A stretch of DNA of 40,825 bases. It comes from a virus. Of the stretch, positions 8,634-14,986 are shown one piece after another; position 1 is the stretch's first letter; each line of letters opens with the position of its first letter. The DNA is taken from the IMG/VR virus record IMGVR_UViG_3300044608_000451, positions 1-40,825 of that record, one strand, 5' to 3'. A model generated the notes under the pieces. The model was given only the letters and a program-made list of their open reading frames with translations. It was not told the origin of the DNA and ran no database searches. The translations under genes were made by a program, and so were the position numbers.

Positions 8634-8857
8634 TTTACAAGTTCAGTGTATTCATCAAGTAATTTTCCATTTGGTTCAACAAGAGTTAAAATCTTGTCAG
8701 AACTCATCATAATCTCTTCATCATTTGTAATTCCTTTCAACCAAGGAGAAAGATTTCCATCATCAGAAATCAAATATGGTTTTACTAGTTTACAATTTGG
8801 TTCTCCAAAATCAACCAATACTTCTTCAATTTCAGTTATTAAATTCAACTGATTCAT
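8630..8857 (-). CDS. Sm-like small protein, paralogue C
   Basis: About 75 aa from the ATG at 8857; an upstream ATG at 8902 would add 15 acidic residues lying mostly within the preceding gene. It shows the same pattern as the proteins at 8832 and 18585: a short strand region, then P-Y-L-I, a S-P-W-L motif, and a terminal I-L-T-L-V-E-P-N-xx-L-xx-Y segment. I infer a compact SH3/Sm-type beta barrel; function unknown. It lacks the first strand with the GE(E/D) turn in full form, so it is the shortest copy. The stop overlaps the gp43 start as ATGA, so it is translationally coupled to the polymerase. Confidence 0.7.
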   Translation of the reverse strand: MNQLNLITEIEEVLVDFGEPNCKLVKPYLISDDGNLSPWLKGITNDEEIMMSSDKILTLVEPNGKLLDEYTELVK

Positions 8858-9206
8858 TAATACTAGAACCTGAATCGTTCTTTGTACTTCTTCCTCTTCC
8901 ATTCATTCTCTCCTCATAAGATTTTTTTAAAGTTGCTGCTGGTTCTACAATTGTAACCACCCAGTCTGGATTGATTGCAATATCAGTATCATCAGACAAA
9001 GGCATCCAAGGATATACTGAAATATTGTATGCTCTATTTTCTGTTTGTTCTGATTCTTCCATCAAAACTTGTGGTTGAGTCAGTTTAACAACGTAGGGAT
9101 TAGAAAAGATAAAAGAAACAATCCTATTTGTTTCTTCTGAAATTGCTTCTCTAATATCTGCAATTACATCTTCACCAGATTTTAATAATGCGAGTTTTAC
9201 TGCCAT
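8832..9206 (-). CDS. Sm-like small protein, paralogue B
   Basis: 124 aa from the ATG at 9206. The first 90 residues carry the pattern VKLALLKSGEDVIADI, then I-F-S-N-P-Y, V-Y-P-W-M-P and W-V-V-T-I-V-E-P-xxx-L-xxx-Y, shared with the proteins at 8630 and 18585. This alternating strand pattern suggests a small beta barrel such as Sm/Lsm; this is inference. A charged Ser/Asn-rich tail of about 30 residues follows. It is the first gene of the gp43 operon, directly behind the promoter at 9228-9256. A GTG at 9215 is an alternative start; the ATG fits the motif position better. Confidence 0.75.
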   Translation of the reverse strand: MAVKLALLKSGEDVIADIREAISEETNRIVSFIFSNPYVVKLTQPQVLMEESEQTENRAYNISVYPWMPLSDDTDIAINPDWVVTIVEPAATLKKSYEERMNGRGRSTKNDSGSSINESVEFNN

Positions 9207-9227
9207 TTTAGTCACATACCTATTGTA

Positions 9228-9256
9228 ATTTTACCAAAAAAATGGGGGAGCGTCAA
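9228..9256 (-). promoter_or_regulatory. Sigma70-type promoter for the gp43 operon, built into a terminator
   Basis: Minus strand: TTGACG (9256-9251), 17-base spacer, TAAAAT (9233-9228). The predicted start is near 9221, about 15 nt before the ATG at 9206. The -35 box lies inside the terminator hairpin and includes its only unpaired bulge bases. It matches host-type early or middle promoters; it is not experimentally shown. Confidence 0.5.
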
Positions 9257-9279
9257 CTGGATTTTGCCAGTTGCTCCCC
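9236..9279 (-). terminator. Rho-independent terminator after hsp20/62-aa unit
   Basis: On the minus strand, GGGGAGC (9279-9273) pairs with GCTCCCC (9251-9245) and AACTGG with CCAGTT in an inner stem, the loop is CAAAAT, a three-base bulge sits on the 3' side, and a run of seven T follows (9242-9236). It ends the transcription unit containing hsp20 and the 62-aa gene before the polymerase operon starts. Confidence 0.8.
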
Positions 9280-9303
9280 TGCGGCGACGATATTCAATTA
9301 TAT

Positions 9304-9492
9304 TTAGTCCCCACCAGAGTCACCACTTGCTCCACCAGAACCAGTATCAGTTCCTTTAGAACACACTCTTTTCTTTATTCTTTTATAAAAGACTGTATTC
9401 CCATAACATTTTTCTTTTGGGTGATATGGTTGAGTTCCAAAATCACCCTTCACTTCCTGAATTATTTTCATGAACTCTTGATACGATTTCAT
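9304..9492 (-). CDS. Small capsid-targeted protein (62 aa)
   Basis: The N-terminus MKSYQEFMKIIQE closely matches the T4 capsid targeting sequence (MKTYQEFI...), and I-Q-E|V (residues 11-14) is a fitting gp21 cleavage site. The mature part of about 49 aa has a basic centre (KRIKKRVCSK) with two cysteines and a Gly/Ser/Asp-rich acidic tail, as expected for a small internal head protein. The start lies inside the last 50 bases of hsp20 and has an AGAAGG ribosome binding site five bases upstream. Function after injection is unknown. Confidence 0.75.
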   Translation of the reverse strand: MKSYQEFMKIIQEVKGDFGTQPYHPKEKCYGNTVFYKRIKKRVCSKGTDTGSGGASGDSGGD

Positions 9493-9928
9493 ATACCTTC
9501 TTCTTCTGATGCTCTGGAATAACTCTATTTAGTTTAATGGTAAGTAATCCATCAACATAAGATATATCTCCAACAACCACATCATCAGATAAAGTCCAGG
9601 TACGAGTAAATGCTCTCTTTGCTAATCCCTGATGTAGATATTCATCATCAACATCACCAGTTTTCTTTGCTTCTACAAAGAGTTTATTCCATTCTGTAGT
9701 AACTTCAATATCTTCTCGTTTATATCCAGCAAGTGCGATTTCTAATCTAAAATCAACACTACTTTCTTTGACTAGATTGTATGGTGGATAGTTAGTATGC
9801 GTCTCAAACGCAGTATCAAACCTTTTAAACCACTCATCCATTCCAATACTATTTTTTTGAATTTCTAATAGATACTTAGCAGTTTCTGGTACTGAATAAG
9901 TAATTGAACTTGCTCCTGTTCCAAACAT
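9443..9928 (-). CDS. hsp20: Small heat shock protein (Hsp20/alpha-crystallin)
   Basis: 161 aa, resembling bacterial IbpA. A short N-terminal arm precedes NYPPYNLVK; the alpha-crystallin domain follows (about residues 50-140) with FRLEIALAGYKREDI, AFTRTWTLSDDV and the VDGLLTIKLNRVIPE strand-turn. It is an ATP-independent chaperone; hsp20 is a hallmark accessory gene of T4-like cyanophages and may aid capsid assembly or host stress tolerance. I start it at the ATG at 9928 because a perfect AGGAGGT (9934-9940) lies five bases upstream; an extension to 9982 is possible in frame but lacks such a site. Confidence 0.93.
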   Translation of the reverse strand: MFGTGASSITYSVPETAKYLLEIQKNSIGMDEWFKRFDTAFETHTNYPPYNLVKESSVDFRLEIALAGYKREDIEVTTEWNKLFVEAKKTGDVDDEYLHQGLAKRAFTRTWTLSDDVVVGDISYVDGLLTIKLNRVIPEHQKKKVYEIVSRVHENNSGSEG

Positions 9929-9961
9929 AATAGACCTCCTAAAGCGTCTGTAAGTTAATAA

Positions 9962-9978
9962 TGTCCCCGAAGGCAACA
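9962..9978 (-). promoter_or_regulatory. Leader stem-loop upstream of hsp20
   Basis: The minus strand TGTTGCC-TTCG-GGGACA can form a hairpin with a stable CUUCGG-type tetraloop and one bulged G. It lies 20 bases upstream of the AGGAGGT site of hsp20. It may stabilise the mRNA end or act as a leader element; a role in regulation is only inferred. A TATAAT (9989-9984) just upstream lacks a good -35 box. Confidence 0.3.
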
Positions 9979-10001
9979 TCATTATTATATATTCATAACA
10001 T

Positions 10002-10027
10002 AAAAAAAGGGGAGTGATGTTCTCCCC
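10002..10027 (-). terminator. Rho-independent terminator after regA
   Basis: Minus strand: GGGGAG (10027-10022), loop AACATCA, CTCCCC (10014-10009), then seven T (10008-10002). It lies immediately after the regA stop and separates the gp44-gp62-regA unit from hsp20. Confidence 0.85.
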
Positions 10028-10033
10028 ACTTTT

Positions 10034-10477
10034 TTATTCGGTTTCCTCTTCAGTGCGTTTTTTCTTAGCACCAATATTATACTTAGTCTCTAAAACCCAA
10101 TCTCCCTTATCCTTATAAGCAAGAACTTTGATTTGATTTAAAGGGGCAATATCAGTAATCTTTTCTGGTTTGACAATTGTAATCAATCCCCAATCAGCAA
10201 GAAGTTGAATAATACGATTACGACGTTGTACATCATTTACCGTAAGATTTGCGTGTTTGCCATCAAGAGCAAACAATTCCTTAAAGTGTACGAGATAATA
10301 TTTACCTTGCTTGTGAAGAATATGACAAGATTGGTAAATCTTTTTTTCTTTGCGTGATGCGACCCCAATACGAGTGAGTGTTTCACGAACCTTCAAGAAA
10401 TCATCAGGTTCATTCAAAATCACTTCGACCATTTGGTCTGGTGTCCAAATCACAATAGGTTCATTAACAACACTCAT
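10034..10477 (-). CDS. regA: RegA translational repressor
   Basis: 147 aa (T4: 122). The N-terminal and central parts match RegA: a short N-terminal strand region, helix FLKVRETLTRIGVAS, YQSCHILHKQGKYYLVHFKELFALDGK, and DVQRRNRIIQLLADWGLI. RegA binds initiation regions of early phage mRNAs and blocks ribosome entry. The C-terminal 20 residues are a charged extension (KKKRTEEETE). Its place directly after gp62, overlapping by four bases, is the T4 order 45-44-62-regA-43. Confidence 0.95.
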   Translation of the reverse strand: MSVVNEPIVIWTPDQMVEVILNEPDDFLKVRETLTRIGVASRKEKKIYQSCHILHKQGKYYLVHFKELFALDGKHANLTVNDVQRRNRIIQLLADWGLITIVKPEKITDIAPLNQIKVLAYKDKGDWVLETKYNIGAKKKRTEEETE

Positions 10478-10860
10478 TTTGTTCCTCCAGTTTCAAGTTT
10501 TGATTTTATAAAATCGAGTTGTTCTTTTGTTAGAATATTCAAAGTTTGTTTTGCTTTCTCATTACTATAACCATAGTAAGATTTAACTACTTCAAGATCT
10601 TTGATTTTTTCTTGTTTTAACCAAGGAGAGAATCTCTTCTTTTTCCTGATAATATTTATAAAAAAATCATATTGAAGTTTTTTATCCAATGAGGAGAACT
10701 TATTCATCTCATTTGCATACATCAAACAATCAATATGTCCCGATAAACATCTATTAATAATATAAGGAGCATACTCCTTTATGGAGGATGGGTCTTCGTC
10801 CATAATATTTTTTTTAGTTTGATTGATTGAATTCAACCAATCCTTTAATTCAATCTTCAT
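10474..10860 (-). CDS. 62: Clamp loader small subunit gp62
   Basis: 128 aa, shorter than T4 gp62 (187). It is identified by position between gp44 and regA and by its mostly helical sequence with KKRFSPWLKQEK and the C-terminal helix KEQLDFIKSKLE. With gp44 it forms the 4:1 complex that loads gp45 onto primed DNA. I start it at the ATG at 10860 (MKIELKDWLNSI), overlapping the preceding 52-aa gene by 11 bases; upstream ATGs in frame lie inside that gene. A TATAAATA inside the gene (10653-10660) is probably chance. Confidence 0.88.
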   Translation of the reverse strand: MKIELKDWLNSINQTKKNIMDEDPSSIKEYAPYIINRCLSGHIDCLMYANEMNKFSSLDKKLQYDFFINIIRKKKRFSPWLKQEKIKDLEVVKSYYGYSNEKAKQTLNILTKEQLDFIKSKLETGGTK

Positions 10861-11008
10861 TATTATAAGTTGCTGGATGAAAATTACAATATTCATTAAA
10901 CACAATCTTACATTCTTTATGTGTAAGATTGCAATACTGTGCTGCCTTTGGAAGATTCCATTTAGCAGCAAAAAGCATTTCCATTGCTTCTCTAGTTTCT
11001 GGTCTCAT
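10850..11008 (-). CDS. Small conserved-type protein in clamp-loader operon (52 aa)
   Basis: This frame runs from the ATG at 11008 to a TGA at 10850. The sequence starts MRPETREAMEMLFAAKW and contains an HTH-like helical pattern, LPKAAQYCNLTHKECKIVF, which resembles a minimal DNA-binding helix-turn-helix. It fills the space between the PD-(D/E)XK gene and gp62 and overlaps gp62, consistent with translational coupling. The function is unknown. Confidence 0.7.
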   Translation of the reverse strand: MRPETREAMEMLFAAKWNLPKAAQYCNLTHKECKIVFNEYCNFHPATYNNED

Positions 11009-11014
11009 TTAAAA

Positions 11015-11644
11015 CTACACTCCAAGATAATCAACTATAAATTTTTCATAATCTCTTTTTAATTCAGTTAATGATATTCCAGTTTTATCTGGAAGATTTT
11101 CAACAGGAATCATCCAAACTTTATCATCCACAATACTAATAAAGGTCATATAATCTACTATTTGCTTATAATGAATTTTATCTCTATGATTAGTAACAAG
11201 ATGAAAAGTCATTTTATTAGTTTGTGATGTTGATTTTACTTGTACTCTATCCCACAATTTACCATCTTTGGAGACCAAAAAATCAAATCCCCAAATATCT
11301 TCAACTGGTTTAGAAACTTGATATCCCTTAACCATCATTAAATTTTTAAATTTATCTTCACATAGTCTACCAAGACCCTTCCTCAAAGTTGCAATTTTAA
11401 TATCTTCGGAATTAAATAAACAATTTTGAAGAACTTGATTTGTACCAATTAATTCTTGATATTTAATTTTGGCTTGTTTAATTGCTTCTTCTTTATATGA
11501 AGTGTTCAAAGATTTAAGAACTCTTTGTTTCCATCCAGGTTTTTTAAGAATTTTAATATACCAATGCGGTTGCCCATATCTTTTAAAAATACAAGCATCT
11601 GGGTCATCATTAAAACGTTCTTCATCTTGAAATACAATTTTCAT
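11015..11644 (-). CDS. PD-(D/E)XK nuclease-like protein, possible homing endonuclease
   Basis: 209 aa. The N-terminal part (about 27-66, HWYIKILKKPGWKQRVLKSL) resembles the arm DNA-binding region of tyrosine recombinases. The C-terminal half has a restriction-nuclease-like core: E96 (GRLCEDKFKNLM), D121 (WGFDFLV) and Q135-V-K137 (DRVQVKSTS), i.e. D...(E/Q)xK spacing. Such a layout is known for PD-(D/E)XK homing endonucleases. The start overlaps the gp44 stop as ATGA. No matching gene exists in the T4 44-62 operon, so I read it as a mobile insertion. A role in clamp loading is not supported. Confidence 0.7.
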   Translation of the reverse strand: MKIVFQDEERFNDDPDACIFKRYGQPHWYIKILKKPGWKQRVLKSLNTSYKEEAIKQAKIKYQELIGTNQVLQNCLFNSEDIKIATLRKGLGRLCEDKFKNLMMVKGYQVSKPVEDIWGFDFLVSKDGKLWDRVQVKSTSQTNKMTFHLVTNHRDKIHYKQIVDYMTFISIVDDKVWMIPVENLPDKTGISLTELKRDYEKFIVDYLGV

Positions 11645-12591
11645 TTGAAAGAACACTCACACATAATTTCAGTTAATGCTGCTAAGAGGTTAATTTCTTG
11701 GTCAGCCACGAACGCACATTGGTATTGGTACTTAGCAACAATAAGAACGGCAGCAGGGATAGATTGGGGTGAAAGGCAATCATAACAGGCGTCATAAACC
11801 CTGCGAAGAACGACACCAGGGTCGTTATCCAAGTTGGAGACCACCCACTTTCGGACTTCAGAAAAGTTTTTACTTTTGAGATGAGTAATAAGGTCATTTA
11901 CAGCAACATCAGAAAAAGACGCAAGAATACCACTATCTATTTCACCACTAACAGAGTACCTTTGGCACTCATTTAGAACTCTCCTCCAATCAGGAAAGTG
12001 CTTATTGATTAATTCCGCAAGGACTTTTGGATCATATTTAATACTTTCTTCATCCAAGATTTTTTGAAGACGCTTGAAGAAGGATCCTGCCAACTGGGCT
12101 TTTTCTTTTCCTTTGATACTGAACTCAACAACTGCACATCTGGAATGGAGAGGTTCGATGATTTTGTTTTTATAGTTGCAGGTGAAAATGAATCTACAGT
12201 TGTTATAAAACGTCTCAATATTAGCCCGTAGAAGGAGTTGTACGTCGTTTCCTGTGTTATCTGCTTCATCAATAATGATGACTTTATGTTTACCAGTTCC
12301 TTGAAGTGAAACGGTCGAAGCAAAGTTCTTTGCTTGGTTCCGTACCGTGTCCAAAAATCGTCCTTCGTCAGATCCGTTAATGACATAATAATCTACTCCT
12401 AACTCATTACATAATGCCTTTGCTACTGTAGTCTTTCCTACTCCAGGAGGACCAGCAAGAAGCAAATTTGGAATTTCACCCTTATTAAGAAAATCACTAA
12501 ATGTTTTCTTAATATTTTCTGGAAGAATACAATCTTCAATAGTCTTTGGTCGATATTTCTCGACCCAAATAAAATCATCACGCATATTCAT
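11641..12591 (-). CDS. 44: Clamp loader large subunit gp44 (AAA+)
   Basis: 316 aa (T4: 319). Walker A is GPPGVGKT (47-54), Walker B VIIIDEAD, and the clamp-loader SRC motif is present in LHSRCAVVEF. The N-terminal WVEKYRPKTIEDC is the typical RFC opening. It forms the ATPase tetramer of the gp44/gp62 loader. The start overlaps the previous gene by 14 bases; a second ATG six bases downstream is an equally plausible start. Confidence 0.96.
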   Translation of the reverse strand: MNMRDDFIWVEKYRPKTIEDCILPENIKKTFSDFLNKGEIPNLLLAGPPGVGKTTVAKALCNELGVDYYVINGSDEGRFLDTVRNQAKNFASTVSLQGTGKHKVIIIDEADNTGNDVQLLLRANIETFYNNCRFIFTCNYKNKIIEPLHSRCAVVEFSIKGKEKAQLAGSFFKRLQKILDEESIKYDPKVLAELINKHFPDWRRVLNECQRYSVSGEIDSGILASFSDVAVNDLITHLKSKNFSEVRKWVVSNLDNDPGVVLRRVYDACYDCLSPQSIPAAVLIVAKYQYQCAFVADQEINLLAALTEIMCECSFK

Positions 12592-13117
12592 AAATCCAAT
12601 TTGGCATTCTATTAGGAAGTTTTAGGTAATTGTCCTTTACCCAAGGTTTAGATGCAATATATTTTTGATATGCTGTTGGAGTATCAATACTAGCATCAAA
12701 TTTATATTCATCAGGCATAGCACGAGTAAAAGATTTTACATTCTTATAAATTTGAAGACTTTCTTGTGAGTTATAAAGAAAGATAACTTCTGCTTCTTGA
12801 AGACTATCAAAGCAAGAATGCACTTTACCATAACGATGCCGATACTCATTACAGAGAGCATAACCATGCCGAATTAACCAGGCAAGGTTTTCATAACTCT
12901 CTGCTGCCCAAACAGTGCAAGGATGATTTCGGAATGCTCCCTTTTCAGTACTATAAGGGGTTCCATCCTTTTTAGGAATAGTACCCCAATTATGATACCA
13001 CTTGGAGTAGATGACGGAAATCATTTGGCAAGTTTCTAGAGGCATTTTTACAATATGCTTGTCTGGGAGTGACACAGCAGAAAGCACAGGACACTCATCA
13101 GTCACAAAAATATTCAT
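12578..13117 (-). CDS. Pyrimidine dimer DNA glycosylase-like (endonuclease V superfamily) protein
   Basis: 179 aa from MNIFVTDECP. The N-terminal pattern MNIFVTDxxPxxSAxxLPDKHIVKMPLET is widespread in phages and assigned to the Pyr_excise (T4 DenV-like) superfamily, though longer than DenV (138). The central part WAAESYENLAWLIRHGYALCNEYRHRYGKVHSC is helical and conserved in this group. Activity as a dimer glycosylase is not proven for this branch. The ORF can extend to 13165, but the motif clearly starts at 13117, 17 bases after gp45. It sits between clamp and clamp loader, suggesting a replication-coupled role. Confidence 0.75.
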   Translation of the reverse strand: MNIFVTDECPVLSAVSLPDKHIVKMPLETCQMISVIYSKWYHNWGTIPKKDGTPYSTEKGAFRNHPCTVWAAESYENLAWLIRHGYALCNEYRHRYGKVHSCFDSLQEAEVIFLYNSQESLQIYKNVKSFTRAMPDEYKFDASIDTPTAYQKYIASKPWVKDNYLKLPNRMPNWIYEYA

Positions 13118-13133
13118 AATATAAAATAAAAAA

Positions 13134-13799
13134 TCAAGAAAAATTGGAGTCTGGTTCCAAAGCAATATAATAGGTCAAATTATAACGTTCGTTCGTGAAC
13201 TTGGACAGAAGTTTTTCTGACACAACCACGTCATAAGAACCAGGAATAATTTTAATGTTCTCAACCTTAAAGTTGAAAGTAAACTCTTTATCTGTCTCAC
13301 CAACCACAATAGAGTATTCATTAGAAGTATCATTCTTCTTATCACGAACAACCAAACGAATCACACCTGCTTCACCAACAGCAGAAAGGTCTGGAAGTTG
13401 ATAAACTGCTGCTGCTTTAATGAGTTTATCGAGTTGCGAGTGTTCTAGTTGAAAGCAAACATCACTAGAAGGAAGTGAAATTTCTTTTTCTGGTGGTGAT
13501 ACAATCACTTCTGGGTCAGCAAAGAAATACTTCACACGACGTTTTCCTTCACGAATAATTACGTGTGAATCATTTTCAAAATCAAGGTCTGGGTCTTGAT
13601 GTAGTCCCAATCCATTTAGAAATTGATTGAGGTCATAAATCGCAAAATCTTTTGCGAATTCTTCTTTGATTTCTGCTTCAGCAAGAATATTTTTCATCAC
13701 AGAAATAGTGCGAAGTTTAGAACCTTCCTTAACCAAAATAGATTGATTGATTGAAGCAAAGTTTTTTAGAATGGTAATAGTAGACTCAGAAAGTTTCAT
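13134..13799 (-). CDS. 45: Sliding clamp gp45
   Basis: 221 aa from MKLSESTITILKNFASINQSILV (T4: 228). The two-domain PCNA-like pattern is visible: domain I with FAIYDLNQFLNGL, domain II with CFQLEHSQLDKLIKAAAVYQLPDLSAVGE and FNFKVENIKIIPGSYDVVVS. The trimeric clamp tethers gp43 to DNA and, in T4, activates late transcription through gp33/gp55, so it links replication to the late promoters seen in this window. An in-frame ATG at 13820 overlaps the preceding gene and is less likely. Confidence 0.95.
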   Translation of the reverse strand: MKLSESTITILKNFASINQSILVKEGSKLRTISVMKNILAEAEIKEEFAKDFAIYDLNQFLNGLGLHQDPDLDFENDSHVIIREGKRRVKYFFADPEVIVSPPEKEISLPSSDVCFQLEHSQLDKLIKAAAVYQLPDLSAVGEAGVIRLVVRDKKNDTSNEYSIVVGETDKEFTFNFKVENIKIIPGSYDVVVSEKLLSKFTNERYNLTYYIALEPDSNFS

Positions 13800-13816
13800 A
13801 GTTTGAGGTTTTAATT

Positions 13817-14140
13817 TCACTTGTTTTCAACGAGATTTAGATGATTAATCAAAAGAATAGTATAGTGCAAAACTTTAAACAAGTCTGCTCGTGGCGTTCC
13901 TTTGGTATCATAACGGTCAGTATACTTGGTTATGTTACCAGCACAAAATCCTTCACGACGATTGTGTTTAATCTTATCAAGTGTTTGTTCTGTTCCACCA
14001 CCAGTTCTATCAACATAGTGTTGACCATAAGTACCAGCAATATATTCTTCAAGTTGTTTCAGGATTTTATCTTCATTGTATTTCCAAAAACCATTAGCAT
14101 TTGTGTCAGGCATAGTAATAGTAAATTCAGAGTAAGTCAT
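13817..14140 (-). CDS. DUF3310-like small protein
   Basis: About 107 aa. The C-terminal half GFCAGNITKYTDRYDTKGTPRADLFKVLHYTILLI matches the helix pair of DUF3310 phage proteins (GxxxGNxxKYxxRxxxKxxxxxDLxKAxxY); function unknown. The longest ORF starts at 14164, but that ATG coincides with the -10 box TATGAT of a good promoter, so translation probably begins at 14140 (MTYSEFTITMP) or at a GTG at 14149 that has GAGG five bases upstream. It is the first gene of the gp45-gp44-gp62-regA operon. Confidence 0.75.
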   Translation of the reverse strand: MTYSEFTITMPDTNANGFWKYNEDKILKQLEEYIAGTYGQHYVDRTGGGTEQTLDKIKHNRREGFCAGNITKYTDRYDTKGTPRADLFKVLHYTILLINHLNLVENK

Positions 14141-14163
14141 AAAAGGCACATTTACCTCAATCA

Positions 14164-14192
14164 ATCATACCAAAGTTCCAAAGGTTAGTCAA
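14164..14192 (-). promoter_or_regulatory. Sigma70-type promoter for the gp45-gp44-gp62-regA operon
   Basis: Minus strand: TTGACT (14192-14187), 17-base spacer, TATGAT (14169-14164), each box one base from consensus, located in the short gap after the sugar dehydrogenase gene. The predicted start is near 14157. This allows the clamp operon to be transcribed early by unmodified host polymerase. Confidence 0.6.
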
Positions 14193-14197
14193 TCATT

Positions 14198-14986
14198 TTA
14201 AGTAACGGACCAATCCATGATTGTTCGAACTTTTTGATTATAAGACCAAACTGATTTTAGCATATCTGCATCCACCCCATGCGTTTCCATCTGAACTATC
14301 AGAGAATTCAAATCTTTGGGAAAGCAGGTTCCTCCAAATCCACGATCATTATCAATACCAGGAACTTGTGTATGAGATTTTCCAATTCGACTATCAGAGG
14401 TAACACCATCGCAAACAATATTATAGTTCATACCTACTGCTTCACATAGGTCATACATTTTATTGAAGTATGCTACTTTACAAGCAAGAAAACTATTTGC
14501 AAAATATTTAATTGCTTCACTTTCATCGGAACTAGTTATAACACTTGGAATTTCTGGAAATATAGTTTTAAAGAAATTTGCAAACTGATGACAAAGATTT
14601 TTATCTCCACCAACAACATTTCTTTCAGAATTTCTAAAATCTTCAACAGCATTTCTAGCAGTTAAAAATTCTGGATTATGAATTACTTTATATTTTTTAG
14701 AATACTTTTTAGTTGTTCCAATTGGAACCGTCGATTTAATAACAAAGATACCATCAACAACTTTTGGCAAATTTTCAAAAAAACTATTTAAAATTGAAAG
14801 GTCACATTCTCCTGTCGATTTCATTGGAGTCGGTAAACAAACAAAAATAAATGTTTGTTCCAATACTTCATTTAATGTGTTAAATGATTTATTTTTATCA
14901 ACATCAAAAACTTTACAAGTTATCTTATCTCTTAAATTTTGATAAACTGCATTTCCAACAAATCCATTACCCACAATTCCAATCAT
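14198..14986 (-). CDS. Nucleotide-sugar (UDP-glucose-type) dehydrogenase, short form
   Basis: 262 aa. NAD-binding Rossmann motif GNGFVG (6-11); substrate motifs LPTPMK (51-56), STVPIGTT (85-92), HNPEFL (103-108), catalytic-region K160/N164 (EAIKYFANSFLACK) and the nucleophilic cysteine C221 in GFGGTCFPKD. The family oxidises UDP-sugars to uronates. Normal enzymes are about 390-440 aa; this one ends soon after the central domain and lacks most of the C-terminal nucleotide-sugar-binding domain, so it may be truncated or specialised. The start overlaps the gp46 stop as ATGA. It is an auxiliary gene between recombination and clamp genes. Confidence 0.85.
   Translation of the reverse strand: MIGIVGNGFVGNAVYQNLRDKITCKVFDVDKNKSFNTLNEVLEQTFIFVCLPTPMKSTGECDLSILNSFFENLPKVVDGIFVIKSTVPIGTTKKYSKKYKVIHNPEFLTARNAVEDFRNSERNVVGGDKNLCHQFANFFKTIFPEIPSVITSSDESEAIKYFANSFLACKVAYFNKMYDLCEAVGMNYNIVCDGVTSDSRIGKSHTQVPGIDNDRGFGGTCFPKDLNSLIVQMETHGVDADMLKSVWSYNQKVRTIMDWSVT

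Noticed and set aside
9443-9982. Longer hsp20 start at 9982
   Set aside because: A perfect AGGAGGT lies just before the ATG at 9928 and the extra residues do not resemble Hsp20.
10653-10660. Exact TATAAATA on the minus strand inside gp62
   Set aside because: It lies in coding sequence about 175 bases from the next start; expected by chance in AT-rich DNA, so not listed as a promoter.
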